Shown here one piece after another: positions 22,043 through 29,488 of a stretch of 33,385 nt of DNA. The notes below the pieces were generated by a model. It was not told the DNA's origin, searched no databases, and was given only the letters and a program-made list of their open reading frames with translations. The stretch lies in NCBI GenBank assembly GCA_016199185.1, contig JACQHE010000057.1, positions 1-33,385 on the forward strand, in the 5' to 3' direction. This DNA comes from Candidatus Gottesmanbacteria bacterium (GTDB lineage Bacteria; Patescibacteriota; Microgenomatia; UBA10105; UBA927). Within the stretch, counting starts at the first letter, position 1, and each line of letters begins with the position of its first letter. The position numbers and the translations under genes were made by a program.

Positions 22043-23454
22043 TATTTTTTGTTATTGTTGCCTGGGCGATTCGGATACTACTCAATACGCTTAGCTACGC
22101 GGAAGTGTGGTGGGTGAAGGAGTACCGTTGGGACAGGATGCGTATTCACCTGCGCACGCCGCAGGGCAAACGCTTCTGGTGGCCTCCTCGCCGCCGACCG
22201 CCAATCACACCGAAGTCCACACTTTTGGTTGTCTTAAGTTTAATGGTGAGCGGTAGCATAGTCTGGTTCTTTCCGTGGGTTGTGCTTCTCCGTTTGTTGA
22301 TCGCAGATTTGTTGAGTTTCCCGATGACGTGGATCCTTGTTTTGCTCCTTAACGCGCCGGTGAAGCTCTATCACACCGTTCTTATCGCGCTTGCCGTGAG
22401 GAAGCTAGGCTCGCATACGTCCATGACGGTCATCGGCATCACGGGAAGCTATGGCAAGACGTCCGTCAAGGACTATCTAGCAACCATCCTTTCGGCAAAG
22501 TTTAAGGTGCTCAAAACCGAGGCGAGCAAAAACTCGCCCATTGGGATCGCGGAGGTAATTCTCAAAAGCTTAAAACCGGAACATGAAATGTTTGTGGTGG
22601 AGATGGGCGCGTACAAAATCGGAGAGATCGCGGAGATGGTCAGAATGGTCAGACCGGAGATCGGCATCATCACCGCGATTAACCCCCAGCATCAGGACTT
22701 ATTCGGGACGCTTGAGAACACGATGAAGGTCAAATACGAACTGTTTGCCGGTCTTGCGGGCAGGCGGATAGCCATCGTGAATGCCGATGATGCGCGCGTA
22801 CGGACCATGGCCGGATGGGCAGGGCGCGATGGGTGCGACGTCTGGGAGGGGAGAATCAGAACTACGGATATCAAAGCCGGGCTTGACGGCATTTCATTTA
22901 CCGCGAACTTTGGGAAAGTAAAAGCAGACGTGCGCGCGCGTGTTGTTGGCAAGCATCAGGCAACCAATATCGTGCTTGCGATCTCAGGCGCCGTGGCTGC
23001 CGGTATGACGCTACCGGAGGCAGCCCGCGCAACGTCGCATATACAGCCGGCAGCAAAAGTACTGGAGATTGTTCCCGGCGTCAACGGCTCGACGTTCATC
23101 AACGATACCTTTAACAACAATCCTGATGCTGCAAAAGCCGCATTAGACGTGCTCGCGTGGGGAAAAGGAAAAAAATATTTGGTGTTCCAACCCATGATTG
23201 AACTGGGTGCATACGCACCCAAAAGCCATGAAGAGGTGGGCAGCTACGCCGGAAACATTTGCGATGAAATTATCCTTACCAATCGTAATTTTGTTGAGGA
23301 CTTCGCCCGCGGCGAGCGAAAAACAGGGAAAGGCGTTACCGTTTTGTCCTCTCAAAAAGCAGCAGTGAGAATACAACAGAACGTCACAACGGGAGACGTC
23401 GTGTTGTTTAAGGGCAAAGAAGCGGAACATGTGTTGCGAATACTATGCAAGTAA
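22030..23454 (+). CDS. murF: MurF-like ligase with N-terminal membrane domain
   Basis: MurF adds the D-Ala-D-Ala dipeptide to the UDP-MurNAc-tripeptide. In this 474-residue protein the normal UDP-binding domain 1 is replaced by a membrane domain of about 130 residues. That domain has hydrophobic segments near 3-20, 64-80, 80-95 and 97-120, with a basic loop KRFWWPPRRRPP. The ATPase domain follows (VIGITGSYGKTSVKDYLATIL, EMGAYKIGEIAEM, NPQHQDLFGTLENT) and then the C-terminal domain (FINDTFNNNPDAAKAAL). The enzyme would work at the inner membrane face, close to MraY. It is an ordinary MurF only in the last two domains, so specificity is inferred from context. It overlaps both neighbours by 10-13 bases. 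Confidence 0.85.
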   Translation: METVIFFVIVAWAIRILLNTLSYAEVWWVKEYRWDRMRIHLRTPQGKRFWWPPRRRPPITPKSTLLVVLSLMVSGSIVWFFPWVVLLRLLIADLLSFPMTWILVLLLNAPVKLYHTVLIALAVRKLGSHTSMTVIGITGSYGKTSVKDYLATILSAKFKVLKTEASKNSPIGIAEVILKSLKPEHEMFVVEMGAYKIGEIAEMVRMVRPEIGIITAINPQHQDLFGTLENTMKVKYELFAGLAGRRIAIVNADDARVRTMAGWAGRDGCDVWEGRIRTTDIKAGLDGISFTANFGKVKADVRARVVGKHQATNIVLAISGAVAAGMTLPEAARATSHIQPAAKVLEIVPGVNGSTFINDTFNNNPDAAKAALDVLAWGKGKKYLVFQPMIELGAYAPKSHEEVGSYAGNICDEIILTNRNFVEDFARGERKTGKGVTVLSSQKAAVRIQQNVTTGDVVLFKGKEAEHVLRILCK

Positions 23455-24572
23455 TATCTTCATCGTTGTCACCAGACACAGAAAGAGAGGACGCTTTTGA
23501 AGCGTTGCGTATTCTTTCTCATCCTGCATCCTGGCAACAAGGGAGTGCAATAGATACGGTTGAAAAGTGGTTTAACGGCGTTTCTTTTGATAGCGGCCGT
23601 ACGGCGTTTTACGCACTTTTAAGAGCATTTGATGTTGGCCGAGATGACGAAGTGCTTATCCAGGCATTTACGTGTGTGGCGGTCCCCAATAGCGTGCGGT
23701 GGGCAGGAGCAGCGCCGGTCTATGTGGATATCGACGAGAGCTTCAATATCGATCCCAAAGATTTGAAAAAAAAGATTACCAAGCGTTCCAAGGCAATCGT
23801 CGTTCAGCATACGTTTGGAGTCCCGGCGCAGATGGATGCAATCCTCGTGATTGCAAAGAAATATAAACTCATCGTTATCGAGGACTGCGCGCATGCTTTG
23901 GGAGCGAAATACAATGGGAGAAAAATTGGCACACTTGGCGATGCGGCGTTTTTCAGCTTCGGGAGGGATAAGGTAGTCTCCAGCGTGTGGGGAGGGATGG
24001 CCACTATAAATGACAAATGTCAAATGACAAATGTCAAATGGAAGATTAAAGAGATACAAAACAAATTATCTTATCCATCAAATTCATGGATAGTACAACA
24101 ATTACTGCACCCGATTGCGTTTGCGGTGATACTGCCGACCTACAATATTGTATTCGGGAAGGTGATGCTGGAAGCAATGAAGCAATTGCATCTTCTCTCA
24201 ATACCAAACCCGCCGTTTCTATCGCCGCGCCGCTATCCCAATGCGCTCGCCCAACTTCTCGTCAAGCAGCTTGTCAAACTTGAACGATACAACGACCAGC
24301 GCCGCCGCATCGCCTCGTATTATCACGATGTCTTGCGATCGGGAATAGTGGACAAGGAGGCTATATATTTACGATACTCGATTCGAGTCGATGATCCTCT
24401 AAATGTGATACGGCAAGCAAAGCGACATGGTATTCTCTTGGGTAATTGGTATCATGATAGTGTCGATTCGACAGGGAGTTGTCCGCGGGCGGAAGATGCG
24501 GCTGCCCATATAGTGAATTTACCCACGCTGATTACAGAAGAGGAGGCACGGCAGGTGCTCTATGCAATTTAA
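23445..24572 (+). CDS. DegT/DnrJ/EryC1/StrS-family PLP aminotransferase
   Basis: This 375-residue fold-type I PLP enzyme acts on sugars or small keto substrates in characterised relatives. Visible blocks are FDSGRTAFYALLRAF, VLIQAFTCVAVPNSVRWAGAAPVYVDID, VIEDCAHALGAKYNGRKIG and DAAFFSFGRDKVVSS, where the Lys after GRD is the PLP-binding residue. The middle of the protein carries an in-frame insert from a 14-bp DNA repeat at 24010-24037 (NDKCQMTNVKWK). The gene overlaps murF by 10 bases and the CvpA-CAP gene by 11, so it belongs to the dcw operon. What it aminates is unknown; a modified wall sugar or a stem or bridge amino acid would fit the context. Confidence 0.87.
   Translation: MQVISSSLSPDTEREDAFEALRILSHPASWQQGSAIDTVEKWFNGVSFDSGRTAFYALLRAFDVGRDDEVLIQAFTCVAVPNSVRWAGAAPVYVDIDESFNIDPKDLKKKITKRSKAIVVQHTFGVPAQMDAILVIAKKYKLIVIEDCAHALGAKYNGRKIGTLGDAAFFSFGRDKVVSSVWGGMATINDKCQMTNVKWKIKEIQNKLSYPSNSWIVQQLLHPIAFAVILPTYNIVFGKVMLEAMKQLHLLSIPNPPFLSPRRYPNALAQLLVKQLVKLERYNDQRRRIASYYHDVLRSGIVDKEAIYLRYSIRVDDPLNVIRQAKRHGILLGNWYHDSVDSTGSCPRAEDAAAHIVNLPTLITEEEARQVLYAI
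24010..24037 (+). repeat. 14-bp tandem repeat (2 copies) inside the aminotransferase gene
   Basis: Two perfect copies of ATGACAAATGTCAA, itself a partial dyad (TGACA-aa-TGTCA), followed by a partial third (ATG). The frame is kept. Same period and copy number as the repeat at 292, though the sequence differs. Confidence 0.85.
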
Positions 24573-25530
24573 TTGGATTGACTGGGTGATATTTTTTGTT
24601 GTCCTGTACCAAGTCATTGACGGCTGGGATAAGGGCTTGGTGTCGCTTCTTTCTAACACCATCGCGTTTCTGGCATCGCTTTGGATTGCCATCCGGTTCC
24701 ACGCTCAGGTCGGCGAATTTTTGGTTGCAACGTTCGGTCTGCCGAGCGTCTGGACCAATGTATTGGGATACCTGGTGCTTGCGTTTCCAAGCGAGATGGT
24801 CATCAATTCGATTCTGGAGTGGCCGCTTCTGAAAGTTTCGCAGAAAGTCATGGGGTCAGTCGTGAATCGGTGGTTTGGATCAATTTTTGCAGTGATCAAC
24901 GCACTTATTTTCGTTGCATTTCTCCTCCTCGTCATCATCGCTCTTCCCGTTCGCGGTACCGTCAAGCGGGATATCAAAAACTCTGCCGTTGGCAGCAGGC
25001 TGGTTCTCCTGTCTGAACGCTATGGAGGGAGTGTCAAATCATCGCTTGACTCCGTGACAAGGGAAGCGCTCAAGTTCGTCACCATCAAACCTAAATCGCA
25101 GGAACGGTTAAATCTTGAAGTTAGTCCAGAGCCCGGTCAGTTGACCATCGATCCCGGCAGTGAAGCGCAAATGATTGAACGAGTCAACCGAGAGCGTGCG
25201 AAGGAGGGGCTACCCACACTTCGTGTAGAGGAGACGTTGACGGCGGTTGCCCGGGGCCACAGCCGCGACATGTTTGAGCGCAGGTACTTTGCGCACTACA
25301 GCCCGGAGGGGCGCGACGTGGGGTACCGCGCCAGACAAGAAGGATTGGAGTACGCTCTCATCGGAGAAAACCTGGCCTACGCGCCGGATGTGGAGCTTGC
25401 TCACAGCGGGTTTATGAATAGTGAAGGCCACCGCAGGAATATCCTCGATCCTGCGTGGACTCGCATCGGCATCGGTGTCATAGATGGAGATATCTATGGA
25501 AAAATGTTCACTCAAGTTTTTGCAAATTGA
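24562..25530 (+). CDS. CvpA-type membrane protein fused to a CAP/SCP domain
   Basis: This 322-residue fusion has an N-terminal CvpA-like domain with four hydrophobic segments (about 8-30, 34-52, 65-85, 105-130; start FNWIDWVIFFVVLYQVIDGWDKGLV). A linker of about 60 residues leads to a C-terminal CAP domain (about 195-322). CAP signatures are MIERVNRERAKEGLPTL, ARGHSRDMFERRYFAHYSPEG, GENLAYAP and HSGFMNSEGHRRNIL, with the usual His and Glu positions. The CAP part should face outside the cell. CvpA is involved in colicin V export and envelope stress; CAP domains occur in envelope and secreted proteins, and some bind lipids or act on the wall. The role is unknown. Start overlaps the aminotransferase by 11 bases. 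Confidence 0.87.
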   Translation: MQFNWIDWVIFFVVLYQVIDGWDKGLVSLLSNTIAFLASLWIAIRFHAQVGEFLVATFGLPSVWTNVLGYLVLAFPSEMVINSILEWPLLKVSQKVMGSVVNRWFGSIFAVINALIFVAFLLLVIIALPVRGTVKRDIKNSAVGSRLVLLSERYGGSVKSSLDSVTREALKFVTIKPKSQERLNLEVSPEPGQLTIDPGSEAQMIERVNRERAKEGLPTLRVEETLTAVARGHSRDMFERRYFAHYSPEGRDVGYRARQEGLEYALIGENLAYAPDVELAHSGFMNSEGHRRNILDPAWTRIGIGVIDGDIYGKMFTQVFAN

Positions 25531-25542
25531 CAGATGTTATCT

Positions 25543-25638
25543 GTCATCCCGAGCGCAGCGAGGGATCTAGCGATCGAAGGGAGCGCTTCGCTAGATTCCT
25601 CGACTCCCCCGACGTACGTCGGGGTCGCTCGGAATGAC
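25543..25638. repeat. composite palindromic intergenic repeat
   Basis: Outer arms GTCATCCCGAGCG and CGCTCGGAATGAC pair over 13 bases with one mismatch. Inside are TCTAGCGA/TCGCTAGA arms and a perfect 18-bp palindrome centred on GACGTACGTC (25607-25624). From memory, repeats of the GTCAT-CCGAGCG...CGGAATGAC kind are widespread in bacterial genomes. The repeat fills the gap between two genes and could form a nested hairpin or act as terminator. Confidence 0.8.
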
Positions 25639-25644
25639 GTAGTA

Positions 25645-26646
25645 ATGACTATCAGAGAAATAACGGATCGGGAAGAATGGGAGCGGTTTTGGGAGAGCCA
25701 CGCACCGGGGGCGCTGTTTCAGTCGTGGCTGTGGGGAGAAGTTGTCAAAAAACAACTTCTCCCACTCACGAGATTTGGCCTCTACGACGGATCCAAACTC
25801 ATCGGTATTTTTCAGGTGGTGACCGTGCGGGCACGGCGCGGCATCTACCTCCATGTGCGCCAAGGGCCGATAGTTTCGCCGTCTATTCAACGATGGAGTC
25901 GTGTTACGGATTTTCTCCGAGACCAGGCCAAGCGCGAAGGTGCTTCATTTATTCGGGTCAGTCCGCCGGTTGCGGACCTCGTCCAGCACAGAAAATTTCT
26001 TCAGACGCTCGGTTTATTGCCGGCGGCGACGCACGAAGTCGATGCCGAGCGCTGTTGGGTGCTGGATATTACACCCGGCGAAGAGGCGATCCTTGCCGGT
26101 ATGCGTAAAACTACGCGATATGAGATACGGCATGCACAGCATCTGGGGGTACGTATTGTCACCACAACCGCTCCCATCGATTTGGATAAGTTTTTTGTGT
26201 TGTACGGGGAGACGGCAAAGCGCCACCACTTTGTAGAACATCGCGGGATACGGGAAGAGTTTGATGTATTCGTAAAGGAGGGGAAAGCCGTACTCCTCCT
26301 TGGATATTACCAACAGACACTTTTAAGCGCCGCGATCATCCTTTTCCTCGCTGATCAGGCAATATACCATCACAGCGCATCAGTTCCTACTGACTATTCC
26401 GTTAACTACGCGATCCAGTGGGAGGCGATTCGTGAAGCGAAGCGCCGGGGGATGAAAGTCTATAACTTTTGGGGCATCGCGCCACTTGATGCGGCGAATC
26501 ATCCGTGGCACGGCATCACGGTATTTAAAACCGGCTTCGGGGGACGGGAGGTCCAAACGATTCATGCACACGATCTGCCCGTATCGCCACGATACTGGCC
26601 CACGCGCGCCATAGAGTGGTGGGAAAGGACAAGAAAAGGGTATTAG
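25645..26646 (+). CDS. FemAB-family aminoacyltransferase (peptidoglycan bridge formation)
   Basis: This 333-residue GNAT-like protein of the FemX/FmhB type has two related lobes. Visible features are ALFQSWLWGEVVKKQ, RRGIYLHVRQGPIV, MRKTTRYEIRHAQHLGV (the typical RY.I+.A..+GV block), HHSASVPTDYSVNYAIQWEAIREAKRRG and YNFWGIAP. Fem enzymes use aminoacyl-tRNA to add amino acids to the stem peptide of lipid II. The bridge residue here is unknown. The ATG at 25645 starts the family sequence; the in-frame ATG at 25534 would translate the intergenic repeat, so it is rejected. Position inside the dcw cluster supports a wall role. Confidence 0.88.
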   Translation: MTIREITDREEWERFWESHAPGALFQSWLWGEVVKKQLLPLTRFGLYDGSKLIGIFQVVTVRARRGIYLHVRQGPIVSPSIQRWSRVTDFLRDQAKREGASFIRVSPPVADLVQHRKFLQTLGLLPAATHEVDAERCWVLDITPGEEAILAGMRKTTRYEIRHAQHLGVRIVTTTAPIDLDKFFVLYGETAKRHHFVEHRGIREEFDVFVKEGKAVLLLGYYQQTLLSAAIILFLADQAIYHHSASVPTDYSVNYAIQWEAIREAKRRGMKVYNFWGIAPLDAANHPWHGITVFKTGFGGREVQTIHAHDLPVSPRYWPTRAIEWWERTRKGY

Positions 26647-26655
26647 TGCTATACT
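26647..26655 (+). promoter_or_regulatory. extended -10 promoter of dgkA
   Basis: TGCTATACT begins right after the upstream stop codon. Thirteen bases lie before the ATG at 26669, so a very short leader of about 7 bases is expected. Confidence 0.55.
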
Positions 26656-26668
26656 TGTCCTTGCCTTT

Positions 26669-27031
26669 ATGCGGGAAGCCCTTCGTAAGCACCATGTTTC
26701 CGTCAAAACCGCCATCGACGGTATCCGATGGGCCGTTCGTACGCAGCCCAATTTTCGCGTCCACCTCGTACTGTCTGCCTTGGCGGTGATTGGAGGATGG
26801 TTATTTCGGGTAACTTCTATTGAGATGCTCATCCTCGTTTTTACGATTGTCCTGGGGCTCACCGCGGAGATGGTCAATACGGCCATAGAAGCCATGACGG
26901 ACTTGATTACCCGCGAGTATCGCGCGGAAGCCAAAATCGCCAAAGACGTGTCTGCCGGCATGATGCTCATCACCGCCGTGGGTGCGCTTGTTGTGGCTGC
27001 AGTAATTTTTTTACCACATATCCTGGGGTAA
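26669..27031 (+). CDS. dgkA: diacylglycerol/undecaprenol kinase DgkA
   Basis: This 120-residue integral membrane kinase has three hydrophobic helices and the family core LTAEMVNTAIEAMTDLITREYRAEAKIAKDVSAGMMLI. The E-x-x-NTAIE-x-x-x-D motif holds the catalytic and metal-binding acids. The N-terminal AIDGIRWAVRTQPNFRVHL is also typical. DgkA homologues phosphorylate diacylglycerol in proteobacteria and undecaprenol in Gram-positive bacteria; beside mraY, murG and ftsW, recycling undecaprenol to the lipid carrier is the more likely job. It has its own extended -10 promoter, and its stop codon lies in the first bases of a palindromic repeat. Confidence 0.93.
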   Translation: MREALRKHHVSVKTAIDGIRWAVRTQPNFRVHLVLSALAVIGGWLFRVTSIEMLILVFTIVLGLTAEMVNTAIEAMTDLITREYRAEAKIAKDVSAGMMLITAVGALVVAAVIFLPHILG

Positions 27032-27078
27032 CTCCCCCTACCCCCTCTTAATCTAAGAGGGGGGTTTCGGGGGGAGTT
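27030..27078. repeat. nested C-rich/G-rich inverted repeat between dgkA and mraY
   Basis: Outer arms AACTCCCCC (27030-27038) and GGGGGAGTT (27070-27078), inner arms CCCCCTCTTA and TAAGAGGGGG around a 3-base loop. The family is, from memory, widespread in bacterial intergenic regions. It would form a strong hairpin and may reduce read-through from dgkA into mraY. Confidence 0.8.
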
Positions 27079-27086
27079 ATACATTT

Positions 27087-28136
27087 ATGAGTTTACTTTT
27101 GGGCGTTCTTCTTTTTTCTTGGCTTACCCATAGCATTCTTTATATTCCGTTCATTCGGCTCCTCTATATCTGGCGGTTTCAGCGCCTGGCGCAAAAAACT
27201 CTGGACGTGTTTGAAAAGCGCACCCCCATCTTTGATAAACTTCATAAGGGCAAAGTAGGCACGCCCGTAGGCGGCGGGCTTCTGATCATTCTTCTGACTA
27301 CTATCCTTTTCCCCATACTTATGCTGCTTCTCCAGTATTTCTGGGTGCCGATTACGGCCGTCTACGCCATGGGCAGCGAGATAAAAATACTCCTGTTCAC
27401 CTTCGTATCGTTTGGCCTACTGGGGCTTGTCGATGACATGAAAAAGACCTTTGTGTGGCTTAAAGGCAGCGACTTTTTCGGATTGCGGCTGCGGCACAAA
27501 TTGATTTTGGAAATTGTTTTGGCAAGCGTCATCGGTTATTGGCTGGTCAATGAGCTCAAAATCGACATCTTTTACGTGCCGCTCGTGGGCGTGTTTCACC
27601 TGGGCTGGTGGTTCGTGCCGTTTGCCGTATTTGTGATCATCGCATTTGCCAACGCATTTAACATCACCGACGGACTGGACGGGCTAGCCTCGGGGGTGCT
27701 CATGATTGCGTTGGGAGCCTTCTGGATCATATCCGCCTCAATTTTGGATACGCCGCTATCGGTGTTTATCGCGCTCTGGTTGGGCGGGGTAATCGCCTTC
27801 CTGTACTTTAACGTGTATCCGGCGCGCATATTCTTAGGCGACGTGGGCGCGCTCTCGTTTGGCGCGACCATCGCCGTCGTTGGTTTGATCCTCGGCAAAG
27901 CGCCGGCGCTCCTGGTCATTGGCGGCGTATTTGTCCTGGAGGTGCTTTCTTCGCTGGTTCAGCTCCTCTCGAAAAAGTTTTTCCACAGGAAAGTATTTCC
28001 GGTTGCCCCATTTCACCTGTGGCTCCAGTATCACGGCTGGCCGGAGCCAAAAATAGTGATGCGCTTCTGGATCATTTCCATCGTGCTTGCCATATTCGGA
28101 CTCTGGATTGCTCTCCTGATGCAGCAATCTTTGTAG
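27087..28136 (+). CDS. mraY: phospho-N-acetylmuramoyl-pentapeptide transferase
   Basis: MraY moves phospho-MurNAc-pentapeptide onto undecaprenyl phosphate to make lipid I. The 349 residues form about ten membrane helices. Family motifs are present: TPVGGGLLI, the D-D pair in GLLGLVDDMKK, NAFNITDGLDGLASG and YPARIFLGDVGALSFGA. The C-terminal block, PIHHHxE in characterised MraY, reads PFHLWLQYHGWPEPKIVMRFW: only the first His is kept, while the rest of the surrounding sequence is normal. The enzyme may be a CPR variant with a changed loop. The ATG at 27087 lies 8 bases after the upstream repeat. The stop overlaps the -10 of the next gene. Confidence 0.94.
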   Translation: MSLLLGVLLFSWLTHSILYIPFIRLLYIWRFQRLAQKTLDVFEKRTPIFDKLHKGKVGTPVGGGLLIILLTTILFPILMLLLQYFWVPITAVYAMGSEIKILLFTFVSFGLLGLVDDMKKTFVWLKGSDFFGLRLRHKLILEIVLASVIGYWLVNELKIDIFYVPLVGVFHLGWWFVPFAVFVIIAFANAFNITDGLDGLASGVLMIALGAFWIISASILDTPLSVFIALWLGGVIAFLYFNVYPARIFLGDVGALSFGATIAVVGLILGKAPALLVIGGVFVLEVLSSLVQLLSKKFFHRKVFPVAPFHLWLQYHGWPEPKIVMRFWIISIVLAIFGLWIALLMQQSL

Positions 28137-28139
28137 AAT
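28134..28139 (+). promoter_or_regulatory. possible -10 element of murL
   Basis: TAGAAT overlapping the mraY stop codon, 11 bases before the ATG at 28151. Weaker than the other promoters in the window. Confidence 0.3.
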
Positions 28140-28150
28140 GTTTCTTGCCT

Positions 28151-29488
28151 ATGCCTTCAACATCTTCCACGTTCACGTTCGGTCGATATAGGATAGATGC
28201 GTCGAACGAGTCGATCGTATTTCTTTACTCGTTGGTTCACGGAGACGAAGCGTTTTCGTTTGAGGAGCGAATGATCGTTCCCGGGTTATCCACGGGTGCT
28301 GACTCGGGATTACTCAAGAGTGTTTTAGATGCGCTTCACTTGATGCTCGGCATAAGTTACTGGAAGACATTTTGTCCTGGGATAATAGACACAGGAGAGA
28401 TTGCGCTAACCAAGGATCAGGCGGCGTTTTGGAATACTTTGTATACAAAGGGCTTGGGCGAGTTTTTTTATACAAACAAGATTGATTTTCGCCGTCTCGT
28501 ACAATTTCCCGTTTCAAAAACTACTACCCCAAATCCTTTGAAACTGCCCACACAGGATAAATCGCTCGTTGGGCTGGGGGGTGGCAAAGACTCAATTGTT
28601 TCTTCCGAGTTATTGAAGAAGAATCATAAGGACTTTTCGCTTGTCAGCCTTGACGCGCGAGACATTCACCGTCGTGTGGCTGAAATTATCGGCAAGCCGC
28701 TTATTGAAGTTACGCGGGAGATTGATCCGAACCTTTATGCAGTAAACAGGAGAGGGGATGTGTACAACGGCCATGTACCGGTTTCGGCAATCTATGCGTT
28801 TGTAGATCTGTTTCTTGCTGTCATCGGAGGATATCGATACATCGTTGCATCCAATGAGGAAAGCGCAAACTACCCGAACACGCAGTACCTGGGCGAGGAG
28901 ATAAATCACCAATGGAGCAAGACGCTTGAGTTTGAAACATTATTTCAGCGTTATGTGAGTGACTATATTACTCCCGATATCACGTATTTCTCCCTACTTC
29001 GTCCGATGAAAGAGATAAAAATTGTCGAACTATTTTCCAAATTAGAACAATACTTTTCCTCGTTTTCCAGTTGTAATGCCAATTTTTTCAGACACGTCGA
29101 AACGCCAAGATCGCTGTGGTGCGGAACATGTCCGAAATGCGTGTTTGTATTTCTTCTATTATCCGCGTTTATTCCCAAAGACCGTCTGCTTACTATTTTT
29201 GGTATGAATCTTTATGCACGCGAATCGCTTCTCCCTACGTTTCGGGAACTCTTGGGTCTTACAGGCGTCAAGCCGTTTGATTGCGTAGGTACTCCCGAGG
29301 AAGGTCGATTTGCTCTGCATAAAGCGTCACAATCCGGACAATATGATTCAGACACCTGTATGCAGATACTTCATTGGGAGATCGGTGACCAATGGAATAG
29401 ACTTCCCGCATTGAGAGAGAAGTTGTTTTCGCTTCCTCAAAATCATCGGATACCGACATCATTTCAGAAGTCACTTGCTAATCTATGA
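28151..29488 (+). CDS. murL: MurL-type UDP-MurNAc-L-Ala-L-Glu epimerase
   Basis: MurL, described in Xanthomonas, epimerises the terminal L-Glu of UDP-MurNAc-L-Ala-L-Glu to D-Glu with ATP and Mg2+, working after the L-Glu ligase MurD2. This 445-residue protein has an ATP-pyrophosphatase-like loop G143-G-G-K-D-S148 (VGLGGGKDSIVSSELL). It also has VASNEESANYPN and a C-terminal CGTCPKCVFVFLLLSAF block with paired cysteines. The family assignment comes from this pattern and from murD following immediately (ATGA overlap). The ATG at 28151 is chosen because the open frame before it lies inside mraY. If the pathway holds, no glutamate racemase MurI is needed. Confidence 0.82.
   Translation: MPSTSSTFTFGRYRIDASNESIVFLYSLVHGDEAFSFEERMIVPGLSTGADSGLLKSVLDALHLMLGISYWKTFCPGIIDTGEIALTKDQAAFWNTLYTKGLGEFFYTNKIDFRRLVQFPVSKTTTPNPLKLPTQDKSLVGLGGGKDSIVSSELLKKNHKDFSLVSLDARDIHRRVAEIIGKPLIEVTREIDPNLYAVNRRGDVYNGHVPVSAIYAFVDLFLAVIGGYRYIVASNEESANYPNTQYLGEEINHQWSKTLEFETLFQRYVSDYITPDITYFSLLRPMKEIKIVELFSKLEQYFSSFSSCNANFFRHVETPRSLWCGTCPKCVFVFLLLSAFIPKDRLLTIFGMNLYARESLLPTFRELLGLTGVKPFDCVGTPEEGRFALHKASQSGQYDSDTCMQILHWEIGDQWNRLPALREKLFSLPQNHRIPTSFQKSLANL

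Noticed and set aside
25534..25644. Longer FemAB protein starting at ATG 25534
   Set aside because: The added residues (MLSVIPSAARDLA...) are a translation of the intergenic palindromic repeat and not part of the family.
28019..28150. Upstream extension of the MurL frame
   Set aside because: It lies inside mraY in another frame; the family-like sequence begins after the ATG at 28151.
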